A stretch of 46,173 nucleotides of DNA, taken from the NCBI RefSeq assembly GCF_019711515.1, contig NZ_JAIGNO010000016.1:1-46173 (forward strand), read 5' to 3'. Below the pieces are notes generated by a model, which saw only the letters and a program-made list of their open reading frames with translations, was not told the origin of the DNA and did no database searches. Position numbers and translations under genes: made by a program. Origin of the DNA: Qipengyuania qiaonensis. Its GTDB lineage: Bacteria > Pseudomonadota > Alphaproteobacteria > Sphingomonadales > Sphingomonadaceae. This document shows, piece after piece, positions 1 to 8,795 of the stretch; position 1 is the stretch's first letter; every line of letters begins with the position of its first letter.

Positions 1-2
1 GT

Positions 3-20
3 CCGGGTTCGGGCATGTAA
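3..20 (+). CDS. possible 3' end of a gene starting outside the window
   Basis: The first bases read in frame 3 as Pro-Gly-Ser-Gly-Met followed by TAA at 18-20. A strong bidirectional hairpin terminator follows at 46-75, which is where a converging rightward gene would end. Only five codons are visible, so the product cannot be named and the call rests on position alone. Confidence 0.25.
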   Translation, partial: PGSGM

Positions 21-45
21 GCGACAGGCAATACGCCAATATCAC

Positions 46-75
46 AAAAGGGGCCGGAGCAATCCGGCCCCTTTT
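46..75. terminator. bidirectional rho-independent terminator
   Basis: A 13-bp perfect inverted repeat (AAAAGGGGCCGGA, loop GCAA, TCCGGCCCCTTTT) is flanked by A's on one side and T's on the other. It can terminate both the leftward peptidase gene ending at 96 and any rightward gene entering from the left edge. Confidence 0.85.
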
Positions 76-95
76 TCTATGCTTCCGCTATCGGG

Positions 96-1178
96 CTACT
101 CGTCGGCGTAGATCGCCACTTCGTTGAAGCCCTCACTTGTCGCTCGGCCACGGTACATTCCGCTGGTATTGAAACTGAATATGGCATGCCCATCAGGGGT
201 TACAACGATCACCCCGCCATCACCGCCGAGATTTGCGACCTCGTCAATCACTCCCGTCGCTATCAATTCGATGTCATCGTTTGACAGTGGTGGTCGTGCC
301 CAACATTCTCTGAAAGTGCCGGGTTCAGTTGGGCCGTCACAAGTAGCCTGCTCCATCAACCGTGCCTGACGAATTTCGGAGCAAATCTCGTGCGCCACCC
401 CGACACGAATGAAGAACTCGCCCCACCCCGTCGCGGAAACGGCACAGCTACGATTGTCGGCATAGGTGCCGGCTCCGATGATTGGCGCATCGCCGATGCG
501 GCCCCAGCGTTTACCGGTCATTCCGCCTGTCGAAGTGCCCGCTGCCATGTTACCGTCCTGATCGAGCGCTACCGCACCGACGGTGCCGAACTTCACGTCG
601 ACATCGATGGCCGAAAGCTGTTCTGCTTTCATCCGCTTGAGCGATTCCCTGCGTCGTTCGGTTTCGAACCATTCGGGTGACATGCGTTCAAGCCCCTGTT
701 CGGTAGCAAAGGCTTCCGCACCTTCGCCTGCCAGCATCACATGCGGGCTATCGACCATCACCTTTCGCGCCAGCCGGATCGGGTGGCGGACACCGGTCAC
801 ACCCGCAACCGCGCCCGCATCGCGCGTGCGCCCGTCCATGATCGACGCGTCGAGTTCGATATCGCCGTCCCAGGTCAGCACGGCCCCGCGCCCGGCATTG
901 AACAGCGGATCGTCTTCCATCGGTTCGATTGCCGCTTGAACGGCATCCATCGCGCTGCCCCCTTCACGCAGCACCTTTGTGCCAGCTTCGAGCGCATTCT
1001 GCAGCGCCGCGCGATAGGCAGCATCCTGCTCGGGCGTCATGTCGTCACGAGCGATTGTTCCGGCGCCCCCATGGATCGCGATAGACCAGCGTGGTTCCTC
1101 CTGTGCCTTGGCAGGTACTGCAGCGAGAAATGAAAACGCGGCGACCGCGTAAGCGACGAGTGCAAAGGAGTTTCTCAT
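96..1178 (-). CDS. exported isoaspartyl peptidase / L-asparaginase (Ntn-hydrolase)
   Basis: 360 residues. The protein belongs to the plant-type asparaginase / isoaspartyl dipeptidase family, which self-cleaves to expose an N-terminal threonine and then hydrolyses beta-aspartyl peptides or asparagine. Residues 1-26 form a signal peptide ending in AKAQ, so it should act in the periplasm. The mature start carries the family motif IHGGAG (about 36-40). The cleavage site is KFGTVG, which makes Thr199 the predicted nucleophile, and the downstream GTSTGG and GAGTYA segments form the rest of the active site. The length is typical. There is no strong Shine-Dalgarno before the ATG. The gene stands alone and is divergent from the dehydrogenase at 1364. 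Substrate preference between isoaspartyl peptides and asparagine cannot be told from sequence. Confidence 0.93.
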   Translation of the reverse strand: MRNSFALVAYAVAAFSFLAAVPAKAQEEPRWSIAIHGGAGTIARDDMTPEQDAAYRAALQNALEAGTKVLREGGSAMDAVQAAIEPMEDDPLFNAGRGAVLTWDGDIELDASIMDGRTRDAGAVAGVTGVRHPIRLARKVMVDSPHVMLAGEGAEAFATEQGLERMSPEWFETERRRESLKRMKAEQLSAIDVDVKFGTVGAVALDQDGNMAAGTSTGGMTGKRWGRIGDAPIIGAGTYADNRSCAVSATGWGEFFIRVGVAHEICSEIRQARLMEQATCDGPTEPGTFRECWARPPLSNDDIELIATGVIDEVANLGGDGGVIVVTPDGHAIFSFNTSGMYRGRATSEGFNEVAIYADE

Positions 1179-1363
1179 GAGCGGAAGATAGCAACCAGAG
1201 TTACCTACTCAATCCGTTCCAGCGGTTTTTCAGATGTCCGCGATACGCGACATCCCCCACGCACCTGATCGAGAGAGCTTGTGTTGATACAAAACCCGGT
1301 GCGGGATTAATCATCCCGCGCTTCCTTTTATGCGCTATGCGACGGCAAAACTGGAGAGAGCGC

Positions 1364-2326
1364 ATGAGCAAATTTGGATTTGACAGCACGGCGGACGATG
1401 TTCTCGAAGCCTGCGACCTTAGTGGGCGCACCGTGCTGGTTACCGGCGGATATTCGGGTCTTGGCAGGGAAACCGCCAGGGCGATGGCGGCGAGAGGCGC
1501 GCATATCATCCTTTCGGGTCGGGATGCGACAAAGCTGGGTGCGGCAGCCGACGATATTGCAGAGGCAACCGGTGGTCGGATCGACACGCTGGTCTGCGAT
1601 CTCGCTTCTCTCCAGAGCGTGCGCGCCGCCGCGGAAGAGGCCAATGAACACTTCGACAAGATCGATCTGCTGATCAACAATGCGGGCGTGATGGCCTGTC
1701 CGCTTTCGCGCACTGCGGACGGGTTCGAGATGCAGTTTGGCACCAACCATCTCGGCCACTTCCTGCTTACCAACCTGCTGATGCCGCTTGTCGAAAGGGG
1801 CGACTCTCCGCGCATCGTCAACCTGTCCAGCCGCGGCCATCATATCGACCGCGTCCACTTCGAAGATCCGAATTATGAAAGCCGCGAATACGACAAATGG
1901 CAGGCCTATGGCCAATCGAAAACAGCCAATATCCTGTTTGCAGTCGGGTTGGAGAAACGCCTCGCAGGCAGGGGTATTCACGCCTTTGCGCTGCATCCGG
2001 GCGGGATCCAAACCAATCTCGGGCGACACATGAGCGAAAAGGACATGGCCGATCTGATCGAGCGGATTCGCCAATCTGCAGAAGAGAGCGGGCAGGAACC
2101 ACAGGGTTTCAAAACCATACCGCAGGGTGCGGCAACGACATGCTGGGTCGCCACGACCGACGAATTGGCGGATGCAGGTGGGCTCTATTGCGAGGATTGC
2201 CATGTCGCCGATCAGGACGACGAGGATCGGATGGGGGGCGTACGCAGCTACGCGCTCGACGCGGACAATGCCGAACGCTTGTGGGCAATGAGCGAGAAAA
2301 TGGTCGGCGAGACGTTCGCTTACTGA
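1364..2326 (+). CDS. short-chain dehydrogenase/reductase (SDR)
   Basis: 320 residues from the ATG at 1364, chosen because GGAGAG at 1353-1358 is well spaced; an ATG nine codons upstream has no such site. It is a classical Rossmann-fold oxidoreductase. The dinucleotide-binding motif TGGYSGLG lies near residues 24-31, NNAG near 105, the catalytic Ser in NLSSRGHH near 156, and the catalytic YGQSK (Tyr and Lys) near 183. The overall look is that of the retinol dehydrogenase/WW-oxidoreductase-like SDR group. The substrate cannot be inferred. The stop lies only 10 bases from the end of the convergent ZntB-like gene. Confidence 0.9.
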   Translation: MSKFGFDSTADDVLEACDLSGRTVLVTGGYSGLGRETARAMAARGAHIILSGRDATKLGAAADDIAEATGGRIDTLVCDLASLQSVRAAAEEANEHFDKIDLLINNAGVMACPLSRTADGFEMQFGTNHLGHFLLTNLLMPLVERGDSPRIVNLSSRGHHIDRVHFEDPNYESREYDKWQAYGQSKTANILFAVGLEKRLAGRGIHAFALHPGGIQTNLGRHMSEKDMADLIERIRQSAEESGQEPQGFKTIPQGAATTCWVATTDELADAGGLYCEDCHVADQDDEDRMGGVRSYALDADNAERLWAMSEKMVGETFAY

Positions 2327-2336
2327 AAGGCCGACA

Positions 2337-3338
2337 TCACAGCCATCTGAGCCGGCGGAAGACGACGAGCAGGCCGACGAACAGCAGTGCACAAAGGGCG
2401 ACCACTCCCCAGAAGGCATCCGGATTGTCCATACCCGGCATGCCGCCGACATTGATGCCGAGCAACCCTGTAAGGAACCCCAGCGGCAGGAAGATGCCAG
2501 CCACGATCGTCAGCATGTAGGTGGCATGCTCGCTGCTGGCGAGGCTGCGCGCGCGGATCTCGTCCTGCAGCACCAGTGCACTTTCCTTGCTGATGTCGAT
2601 ATCGTCCAGATAGCGGCGCAGGCGTGCGATGCTTTCGGCGATTTCGCGCCGGTCGTGATCCTCGAACCACGTCGGCGCATCGCGGCTGATCTGTTCCAGT
2701 GCTTCGTGCTGCGGCGCCATATGCCGCTTGAGGCCCAGGCAATTGCGGCGGATCGTCGAGATTTGCTTCAGCATGCGCTCGGCGTGATCGTCCGGATCGT
2801 CATTCTCGAGATCGTCGAGCACTTCGTTCATGTCGACGATCGACTGGCTCATCCGGGCAATCAGAAATTCGGCGAGGAGGGTGATTGTCGCACCGGCATC
2901 GGTCGGGCCATTGCCGCGGTCGATCTGGGCGAGTACTTCGCGCGGCGTCTGCAAGGGATGGCGTCGCAAGGTGACCAGACGCCGCCCGTCGCTCCAGAAC
3001 TGCATCGAGATCATATCCTCGGGCTCGGCACCCGGGTTGAAGTTGATGCCTCGCAGCGTTCCGACCAGCGTATCGCCTTCGCGAAAGGCCCGTGGGCGGC
3101 TCTGGTCGCTGGTCAGCAGTTCCGCGGTCGGCTCCGGGATGTGCAGGTGTCCTTCCAGCCAGTCCCGCACACCATCACGATTGCGACAGACATGGAGCCA
3201 CAGCACCTCGTGATCCGTCGCCGGTTGCCACCGGAGCGCTTCGTCCCACCCGATCGGCCTGCCCGCCCCGCGCCCATCGAGTACGCGCCCGAACAGCAGC
3301 GGGGTTTCGGTCTCGGCAGCGTCGGTGGCCTCGCTCAT
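2337..3338 (-). CDS. zntB: ZntB/CorA-family divalent metal transporter
   Basis: 333 residues, the size of E. coli ZntB. A long cytoplasmic, largely helical N-terminal domain (about 1-265) ends in two closely spaced membrane helices. The signature after the first helix reads GIN (about 294-296), followed by [12 protein letters not shown] is typical of the ZntB branch, while CorA proper has GMN. The family forms pentameric channels or transporters in the inner membrane, and ZntB moves Zn2+ with protons. Selectivity here is inferred only from the GIN motif and could still be Mg2+ or another ion. The gene is convergent with the SDR and divergent from ispG, with about 110 bases between the starts. 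Confidence 0.88.
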   Translation of the reverse strand: MSEATDAAETETPLLFGRVLDGRGAGRPIGWDEALRWQPATDHEVLWLHVCRNRDGVRDWLEGHLHIPEPTAELLTSDQSRPRAFREGDTLVGTLRGINFNPGAEPEDMISMQFWSDGRRLVTLRRHPLQTPREVLAQIDRGNGPTDAGATITLLAEFLIARMSQSIVDMNEVLDDLENDDPDDHAERMLKQISTIRRNCLGLKRHMAPQHEALEQISRDAPTWFEDHDRREIAESIARLRRYLDDIDISKESALVLQDEIRARSLASSEHATYMLTIVAGIFLPLGFLTGLLGINVGGMPGMDNPDAFWGVVALCALLFVGLLVVFRRLRWL

Positions 3339-3422
3339 GCAAGACTGGATGCCGCATCTTTGTGCGCCGGGAAAGGGGTAATGCGGGCGAACGAGGCCGA
3401 ACGGACGCAGAAGGCTCCGTCA

Positions 3423-3451
3423 TTGCCCCTTCACACTGGGCACTCTATAAT
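3423..3451 (+). promoter_or_regulatory. sigma70-type promoter of ispG, likely leaderless
   Basis: TTGCCC at 3423-3428 and a perfect TATAAT at 3446-3451 are separated by exactly 17 bases. The expected transcription start (7-8 bases after the -10 box) falls on the ATG at 3459, so the message would begin at or next to its start codon. No Shine-Dalgarno precedes that ATG, which fits a leaderless transcript. Confidence 0.6.
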
Positions 3452-3458
3452 GCTGGTC

Positions 3459-4598
3459 ATGTCTTCCGTACGTCCGTGGCGCGATATTCAGCGCCGTCAG
3501 TCTCGCCAGATCATGGTCGGCAGCGTTCCCGTCGGGGGAGATGCGCCGATTACCGTGCAGACCATGACCAACACGCCCACCGAAGATGTGGCCGCCACGA
3601 TCGACCAGATCCGTCGCTGCGAAGATGCGGGTGCGGACATTGTCCGCGTATCCTGCCCCACGGCTGAAGCGACCGAGCATTTCGACAAGATCACAAAAGC
3701 GGCCAATGTGCCGATCGTCGCCGACATCCATTTCCACTATAAGCGCGCTCTCGAAGCGGCGGACAAGGGTGCGGCCTGCCTGCGTATCAACCCCGGCAAT
3801 ATCGGCTCTTCGGAGCGTGTTGCCGAAGTCGTGCGTGCGGCCAAGGCCAATGGCTGTGCTATCCGCATCGGCGTCAATGCCGGCAGCCTCGAGAAGGATC
3901 TGCTCGAGAAATACGGCGAGCCCTGCCCCGAGGCGCTGATCGAAAGCGCGCTCGACCACATCAAGCTGCTGCAGGATCACGACTTCCACGAATACAAGGT
4001 CGCGGTTAAGGCCAGCGACGTTTTTCTCGCGGTCGCCGCCTATCACGGGCTGGCCGATGCGGTGGACTGTCCGCTGCATCTCGGCATTACCGAAGCGGGC
4101 GGGCTTGTGGGCGGCACGGTCAAGAGTTCGATCGGCATCGGCAGCCTGCTATGGGCCGGGATCGGTGACACCATCCGCGTCTCGCTTTCCGCCGAGCCCG
4201 AACAGGAAGTGAAGGTCGGCTACGAAATCCTCAAGAGCCTCGGCTTGCGCACGCGCGGCGTCCGCGTGGTGTCCTGCCCCAGTTGCTCGCGCCAGGGCTT
4301 CGACGTCATCCGCACGGTCGAAACACTCGAAAAGCGGCTGGAGCATATCAAGACGCCGATGAGCCTTTCGGTGCTCGGCTGCGTGGTCAATGGCCCCGGC
4401 GAAGCGCGCGAGACCGATATCGGCATTACCGGAGGCGGCAATGGCAAGCACATGGTGTATCTGTCGGGCGTGACCGACCACCACGTCAAGAGCGAGGATA
4501 TGCTCGACCACATCGTGAGCCTGGTGGAGGCCAAGGCGGCGCAGATCGAAGCGGGCGAAGCCTTGGCCTTCGACCCGCATGCGGAAGCTGCGGAATAG
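3459..4598 (+). CDS. ispG: 4-hydroxy-3-methylbut-2-enyl-diphosphate synthase (HMB-PP synthase)
   Basis: 379 residues from ATG 3459; an ATG three codons upstream (3450) overlaps a TATAAT box, so the later one is preferred. IspG (GcpE) is a [4Fe-4S] enzyme converting 2-C-methyl-erythritol cyclodiphosphate to HMB-PP in the MEP isoprenoid pathway. The N-terminal TIM barrel begins with the [22 protein letters not shown] start and contains RINPGN and RIGVNAGSL. The three cluster ligands are visible as SCPSCSRQG and [11 protein letters not shown] in the C-terminal domain. The full family length is present. An open frame continues upstream to 2526, but it runs antisense through the metal-transporter gene and is not coding. 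Confidence 0.96.
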   Translation: MSSVRPWRDIQRRQSRQIMVGSVPVGGDAPITVQTMTNTPTEDVAATIDQIRRCEDAGADIVRVSCPTAEATEHFDKITKAANVPIVADIHFHYKRALEAADKGAACLRINPGNIGSSERVAEVVRAAKANGCAIRIGVNAGSLEKDLLEKYGEPCPEALIESALDHIKLLQDHDFHEYKVAVKASDVFLAVAAYHGLADAVDCPLHLGITEAGGLVGGTVKSSIGIGSLLWAGIGDTIRVSLSAEPEQEVKVGYEILKSLGLRTRGVRVVSCPSCSRQGFDVIRTVETLEKRLEHIKTPMSLSVLGCVVNGPGEARETDIGITGGGNGKHMVYLSGVTDHHVKSEDMLDHIVSLVEAKAAQIEAGEALAFDPHAEAAE

Positions 4599-4641
4599 GC
4601 CCTTTACCCGAAATTAAGCTTGATCCGGCATCCTTGCGGCC

Positions 4642-5193
4642 ATGCGCGAGGCCCTCCTTCTTGGCATAGCCCTGGTGGCATTCGTCGGCAGCGCCTTCGT
4701 GCCCGGCGGCGCCTTCGACTCGGCGACGCGCGGGGCGCAGACGCTCCTGGGCAATGATTCCGGCAACACGGATCACGCGCCGCAGCCACGGAAAACGGAA
4801 GATGTCAGCTACGCGGCATGGGTGGCCGGCGTTACCGAGCTACCCCGCGCGGTCGACGGCCATTTCTACACCGAAGCGCTCGTCAACGGTTCGCAGGTCA
4901 ACTTCCTGATCGATACCGGCGCAAGCGTAGTGGCGCTCACCGGAGCCGATGCGCGCGCGGCAGGATTGTACTGGTCGGATGCGGATGTAGCGCCGATTGC
5001 ACGCGGTGCATCGGGCCCGGTCTTCGGCATCAACGTGGCTCTCGAGCGGGTATCGCTCGGCGGCCACGAGGCGCGCAATGTTAACGCGATTATTGTGCCG
5101 GAGGGACTCGAGATTTCGCTGCTCGGCCAAAGTTTCCTGTCGACCGTCCAGCCGGTTCGCATCGAGCAGGACCGCATGATTCTGGGCGAGTAG
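4642..5193 (+). CDS. membrane-anchored retropepsin-like aspartic protease
   Basis: 183 residues. It opens with a hydrophobic segment (MREALLLGIALVAFVGSAFV) that is a signal anchor or signal peptide. Single-copy retropepsin-like domains of clan AA have one Asp-Thr-Gly triad per monomer, and here it reads FLIDTGASVVALT at about residues 89-101. The later hydrophobic-Gly signature LLGQSFLS (about 162-169) is also present. This matches the single-domain TIGR02281-type periplasmic proteases found in many alphaproteobacteria, which must dimerise to form an active site. The start is 43 bases after ispG, so cotranscription is possible. The substrate is unknown. Confidence 0.82.
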   Translation: MREALLLGIALVAFVGSAFVPGGAFDSATRGAQTLLGNDSGNTDHAPQPRKTEDVSYAAWVAGVTELPRAVDGHFYTEALVNGSQVNFLIDTGASVVALTGADARAAGLYWSDADVAPIARGASGPVFGINVALERVSLGGHEARNVNAIIVPEGLEISLLGQSFLSTVQPVRIEQDRMILGE

Positions 5194-5253
5194 GCTGAAA
5201 CCGCGCAGCAATGTTCATGGCGCGGCCAGCAGCGGCCTGTTAGGGTGCCAGAC

Positions 5254-5961
5254 ATGAAAAGACGGGAACTGCTCAAGGGTTCGCTTGCCGCCGGTGCAGC
5301 CATGGCCTTGCCAACAAGCCTGTTCGCGCAGGTCAACATCACCGCTGCACGCGATACCAAGCTAATGGCCATCGCTCGGGAAGAACTGGCGCGCGCAGGC
5401 GCGAATATCTGGCGCAAGGACGTCGTCGGAATCGCTGATTTCGGATTGCACTCGGCGCAACGGCGTTTCCATTTCGTCGATCTCGAGAACGAGCGCGTAA
5501 CCAGCTACCACGTCAGCCACGGCACCGGCTCCGACAGCGAACACGATGGCTGGCTCAAGCGATACTCGAATATCGAGGGTAGCGAGGCTTCGAGCCGCGG
5601 CGCCTTCATGACACGTAGCTGGTATGTCGGGCGGTACGGCACCTCGATCCGTCTCGATGGGCTGGACCCCACCAATTCCAACGCTCTGCCCCGCGCCATC
5701 GTGATGCATCAGGCAAATTACGCGACCCCCGAACATGTCGACCGCTTCGGCCGCCTCGGGCGATCGAACGGCTGTTTCGCCATGGGCCCGGTCCAGTTCG
5801 ACCGTGCCCTGATCGACCTGGCGGGCGGGCGTCTGCTAGTGTGCGGAAGCTATGGTCTCGCAGAAGACGGCACCCGCGTTGCACCGCCGGTCGCGCAATA
5901 CGACCTGCTGCGCAACGAATATGGCGGCACGTTCGAACGGACGAACCCGGGCGTCTACTGA
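5254..5961 (+). CDS. exported L,D-transpeptidase-like protein (YkuD_2 family)
   Basis: 235 residues from ATG 5254. A GTG three codons upstream is possible, but the ATG gives a clean signal sequence. KRRELLKGSLAAGAAMALP resembles a twin-arginine (Tat) signal, followed by an LFAQ cleavage region. The catalytic-type segment GRSNGCFAMGP puts the nucleophile candidate at Cys174, and a conserved histidine precedes it in IVMHQANYATPEHV. This is the small murein L,D-transpeptidase catalytic-domain family (PF13645 type). A role in forming 3-3 peptidoglycan cross-links or anchoring is inferred from the family only. It ends 6 bases from the convergent larger L,D-transpeptidase gene. Confidence 0.8.
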   Translation: MKRRELLKGSLAAGAAMALPTSLFAQVNITAARDTKLMAIAREELARAGANIWRKDVVGIADFGLHSAQRRFHFVDLENERVTSYHVSHGTGSDSEHDGWLKRYSNIEGSEASSRGAFMTRSWYVGRYGTSIRLDGLDPTNSNALPRAIVMHQANYATPEHVDRFGRLGRSNGCFAMGPVQFDRALIDLAGGRLLVCGSYGLAEDGTRVAPPVAQYDLLRNEYGGTFERTNPGVY

Positions 5962-5967
5962 GCGCTC

Positions 5968-7395
5968 TCAGCTCGTCTGCAGATCGTCGACAATCTCTAC
6001 CACCTCTTCGCTGGTTTGACGTGCACGATCGCTCTGACGGGGCGCGTCGAGTGCCGCAAGCACCGGCGCGTCACGGCCATAGATGTCGGCAAACTTCGTC
6101 AGATTGCCGCTCACGTCGACACCGTAGGTGAAATAGGTGATGTAGACCGGCCACTGCTTTTCCATCGCATAGCGCGTATATTCGCGGCTGGCCGTAATCT
6201 CCGACACCTCCTGCTGGATTGCCGGCAGTTCTTCGCGGTTCGACGCATTGCCCAGCATCGACATGGTCATGGCCAGCTCGCGTGCGCCCTGCACCCGAAT
6301 GCAGCCGTGGCTCAGTGCCCGGTCATCCTGATTGAACAGCGCTTTCGCCGGCGTATCGTGGAGGAAAATCGCATGTTCGTTGGGCATGTCGAGCTTCATG
6401 AGGCCCAGCGAATTGCCCGGCCCCGGCTGCTGCACCACGGTCACCCAGCCATTGGCGCCCTTGGTAGCCTTGTAGCCGTTCGCACGCGCCCAGCCCGGAT
6501 TGCCGAGCACCCTCGCGCCGAGCCCTTCGCCCTTCACGATCGACTGCGGCACGGTCCAGGTGGGATTGAAGATCACCGCCTCGACCGTTTCGGCGAGTTG
6601 CGGCGTCGCGGTGCGCCCCGGCTTGCCGACCACGACGCGGTAATTCTTGATGATCCGGTCGTTAACCGTCAAGCGGAGCTGATACTCGGGCACATTGGTC
6701 AGCAGGTACTGCTTGCCCAGATCGCGTCCGAGCCAGCGCCAGCGATCCATGTTGGCGCGGATGAGCTTGCGCTTGGCCGGATCGGTGGTTTTTGCAAGCT
6801 CGCTCTTCAGACGGGCGTAATCGGGCGACACCGGATTGAGCGCGGTCAGCGTGCCTGCAACGTCACCTGTCTCCACCGCCGCCTTCAGCAGGCGGTCCGA
6901 AGGAAGCAGATCGGGATCGGGATCGACCACGAACCACTGGCGGCGCGCATCCATCGGCGTGCGACCGTCACGCAGATCCTCGACCAGCCAGACGAAGATT
7001 TCGCTGGCGATTTCGTTGAGCGCAGTCCCCTCGCCGCCGTCAATGGCGGCCGACAGTTCGGCACTGCGGTAATCTTCGGGCACCAGCCCTTCCGCCTTCA
7101 CCGTGGGAATGAAGGCCAGCAGCTTTTCGGCTTCGGGGACGGTCCATTCGCGCACGAGCACGGGAAGTTGCTGGACGACCTCGCCCGACGACATGCGGAT
7201 ATCGTCGAAGCTTTCATCGACGCTCGGCTGCGCCCGTGGTTTGGGGGCATCCGCCGTGTAGTCGGGCAGTTTCTCCTTAACCTTGGCCGGTTCGGGCGGC
7301 ACAAGATTTTCCGGCCCATTATTCTGAGCCATCACCGAAGTCGCACAAAGCGCCGCACCCATTGCGGAGCCGATAATCAAACGAAAGCGTGTCAT
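5968..7395 (-). CDS. L,D-transpeptidase, YcbB/LdtD type
   Basis: 475 residues from ATG 7395, chosen for the AGGAC-type ribosome site and the signal peptide (MTRFRLIIGSAMGAALC ... AQ) that follows. The large mature protein has the layout of YcbB/LdtD enzymes: an N-terminal scaffold domain (about 60-230), then a YkuD catalytic domain. The latter shows VVVGKPGRTATP and the catalytic HGCIRVQGA, with the nucleophilic Cys near residue 364. These periplasmic enzymes make 3-3 cross-links in peptidoglycan and work when D,D-transpeptidases are blocked. It is divergent from the permease at 7537 and convergent with a second L,D-transpeptidase-like gene. Confidence 0.9.
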   Translation of the reverse strand: MTRFRLIIGSAMGAALCATSVMAQNNGPENLVPPEPAKVKEKLPDYTADAPKPRAQPSVDESFDDIRMSSGEVVQQLPVLVREWTVPEAEKLLAFIPTVKAEGLVPEDYRSAELSAAIDGGEGTALNEIASEIFVWLVEDLRDGRTPMDARRQWFVVDPDPDLLPSDRLLKAAVETGDVAGTLTALNPVSPDYARLKSELAKTTDPAKRKLIRANMDRWRWLGRDLGKQYLLTNVPEYQLRLTVNDRIIKNYRVVVGKPGRTATPQLAETVEAVIFNPTWTVPQSIVKGEGLGARVLGNPGWARANGYKATKGANGWVTVVQQPGPGNSLGLMKLDMPNEHAIFLHDTPAKALFNQDDRALSHGCIRVQGARELAMTMSMLGNASNREELPAIQQEVSEITASREYTRYAMEKQWPVYITYFTYGVDVSGNLTKFADIYGRDAPVLAALDAPRQSDRARQTSEEVVEIVDDLQTS

Positions 7396-7536
7396 AAGTC
7401 CTACCAGATGCGCCCCGCGCCCCTGCAGCGCGTGTGGCGGGATAATAACCCAATACACAAGTCTATTCCAATATCCCGGCTTTCACAGGGCTGAATTAGC
7501 GATGACTGTGCGACGATGTGCAGATAGAGCAGTTCG

Positions 7537-8427
7537 GTGACCCGCGACAACACCCTGATGCCGATATTCGTGACCGCATTCGCAGTTGCCTGCCTTTCGT
7601 TGATGGATGCCTTCATGAAAAGTGCCGCGCTGGCGGTCGGGGCGCTAACGGCGGCTTGGCTGCGCTCGGTCATTGCGACCGGCATAGCCCTTCCGTTGTG
7701 GCTTGGGCGGGGCGGACGCTGGCCGCGCCCGGACGTGCTGAAGATCCACCTGCTGCGGTCTGCGGTTGCGACCTTCATGGCGCTCTCGTTCTTCTATTCG
7801 ATCACCAAGCTACCATTGGCCGAAGCGATCGCAATCAGCTTCATCGCACCCTTGATCGCCCTCTATCTGGCGAGGGTCATGTTGGGAGAGACCATTCGTC
7901 GCGAAGCTATCTTTGCCTCTATACTCGGTTTCGCCGGAACATTGGTCATCATTGGCGGCCGCGTGGGGCAAGCGGATTTCGATAGCGACACGGCGCTTGG
8001 CCTGGCCGCCATTCTGGCCTCGACATTGCTCTATGCCTACAGCTTCATCCTGATCCGGCGGCAATCGCAAGTTGCGGGACCGACCGAGATCGCCACGTTC
8101 CATTCGGGCGTTTCGGTTCTCATCCTGGGTCTCGCCATCCCGTTTCTGTTTGAAATGCCAGGGCGCGAGACGATGATCGATCTTGTTGCCTCCGCGGTGC
8201 TCACCGTCGCGGGGGCCATGGCTTTCGCTTGGGCATATGCCCGAGCCGAGGCACAAATGCTCGTACCGCTGGAGTATTCGGGGTTTCTCTGGGCATCGCT
8301 CTTCGGTTGGCTGTTCTTCACGGAAGAACTGACCCTGCCGACCGTGATCGGAACCGCGATCATTATCGCATCATGCTGGGTTGCGACGCGCAAGACCCGC
8401 ACCGCTACGGTGCCGGAGGCTGTCTAA
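7537..8427 (+). CDS. EamA/DMT-family permease
   Basis: 296 residues with about ten hydrophobic helices arranged as two EamA repeats. The first repeat starts at MPIFVTAFAVACLSLMDAF and contains LPLAEAIAISFIAPLIALYLARV near residues 90-115. The second starts near ALGLAAILASTLLYAYSFI. It is an inner-membrane exporter-like transporter of the drug/metabolite superfamily, and its substrate is not predictable. The start is uncertain: GTG 7537 or ATG 7558, neither with a good ribosome site. Its TAA overlaps the stop codon of the small leftward gene at 8424-8576. Confidence 0.85.
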   Translation: MTRDNTLMPIFVTAFAVACLSLMDAFMKSAALAVGALTAAWLRSVIATGIALPLWLGRGGRWPRPDVLKIHLLRSAVATFMALSFFYSITKLPLAEAIAISFIAPLIALYLARVMLGETIRREAIFASILGFAGTLVIIGGRVGQADFDSDTALGLAAILASTLLYAYSFILIRRQSQVAGPTEIATFHSGVSVLILGLAIPFLFEMPGRETMIDLVASAVLTVAGAMAFAWAYARAEAQMLVPLEYSGFLWASLFGWLFFTEELTLPTVIGTAIIIASCWVATRKTRTATVPEAV

Positions 8428-8576
8428 CCGTTGCGAGTGATCTGGCTTGCCCGCCCATTTCCATCGGCAAAAGTGAACGCCGCGACAAAGCATGCGGCGA
8501 CGCCAAGCGCGGCAGCGATTACTGCGAGACGCAGCTTGCGCTGTGAGCGCGCGCCCGCGTCAGATAACAGAGACAT
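8424..8576 (-). CDS. small single-pass membrane protein (50 aa)
   Basis: A 50-codon frame from ATG 8576 to TAG 8424 is preceded by GGAGGAA six bases before the start, one of the best ribosome sites in the window. The peptide has a polar, basic N-terminus (…SQRKLR) and then one hydrophobic stretch (about residues 17-37, LAVIAAALGVAACFVAAFTF), followed by a short polar tail. This is the pattern of an inner-membrane peptide with a cytoplasmic N-terminus by the positive-inside rule. I do not recognise a family. It is divergent from acnA (219-base gap) and its stop overlaps the permease stop. A 64-codon frame overlapping it in another frame (8560-8754) lacks these supports. Confidence 0.65.
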   Translation of the reverse strand: MSLLSDAGARSQRKLRLAVIAAALGVAACFVAAFTFADGNGRASQITRNG

Positions 8577-8795
8577 GTAATTCCTCCCTCATTCCGGCCA
8601 ATAAGGACCAAACGGCATATTTGCCATGATTTTGCCTTAATAATGACCGGGCCCGCCATTGGGTTCCGCCAGCCACCTCATGTTGCAGTGCCGCAGACTT
8701 GATTTTTACGGCGTTCCGGCGCAGGTGCGCGGCACATTCTGCCGCATCGACCATTGGTCGAGTGACGGCCCTCTAACGAAAGGACAGACGCGCGC

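Noticed and set aside
2526..3458. A long open frame continuing ispG upstream by about 310 codons
   Set aside because: It runs antisense through the well-supported ZntB-like gene, and IspG starts at the usual place near 3459.
8560..8754. A 64-codon leftward frame in the acnA leader
   Set aside because: It has no ribosome site and overlaps, in another frame, the 50-codon gene that has a strong one.
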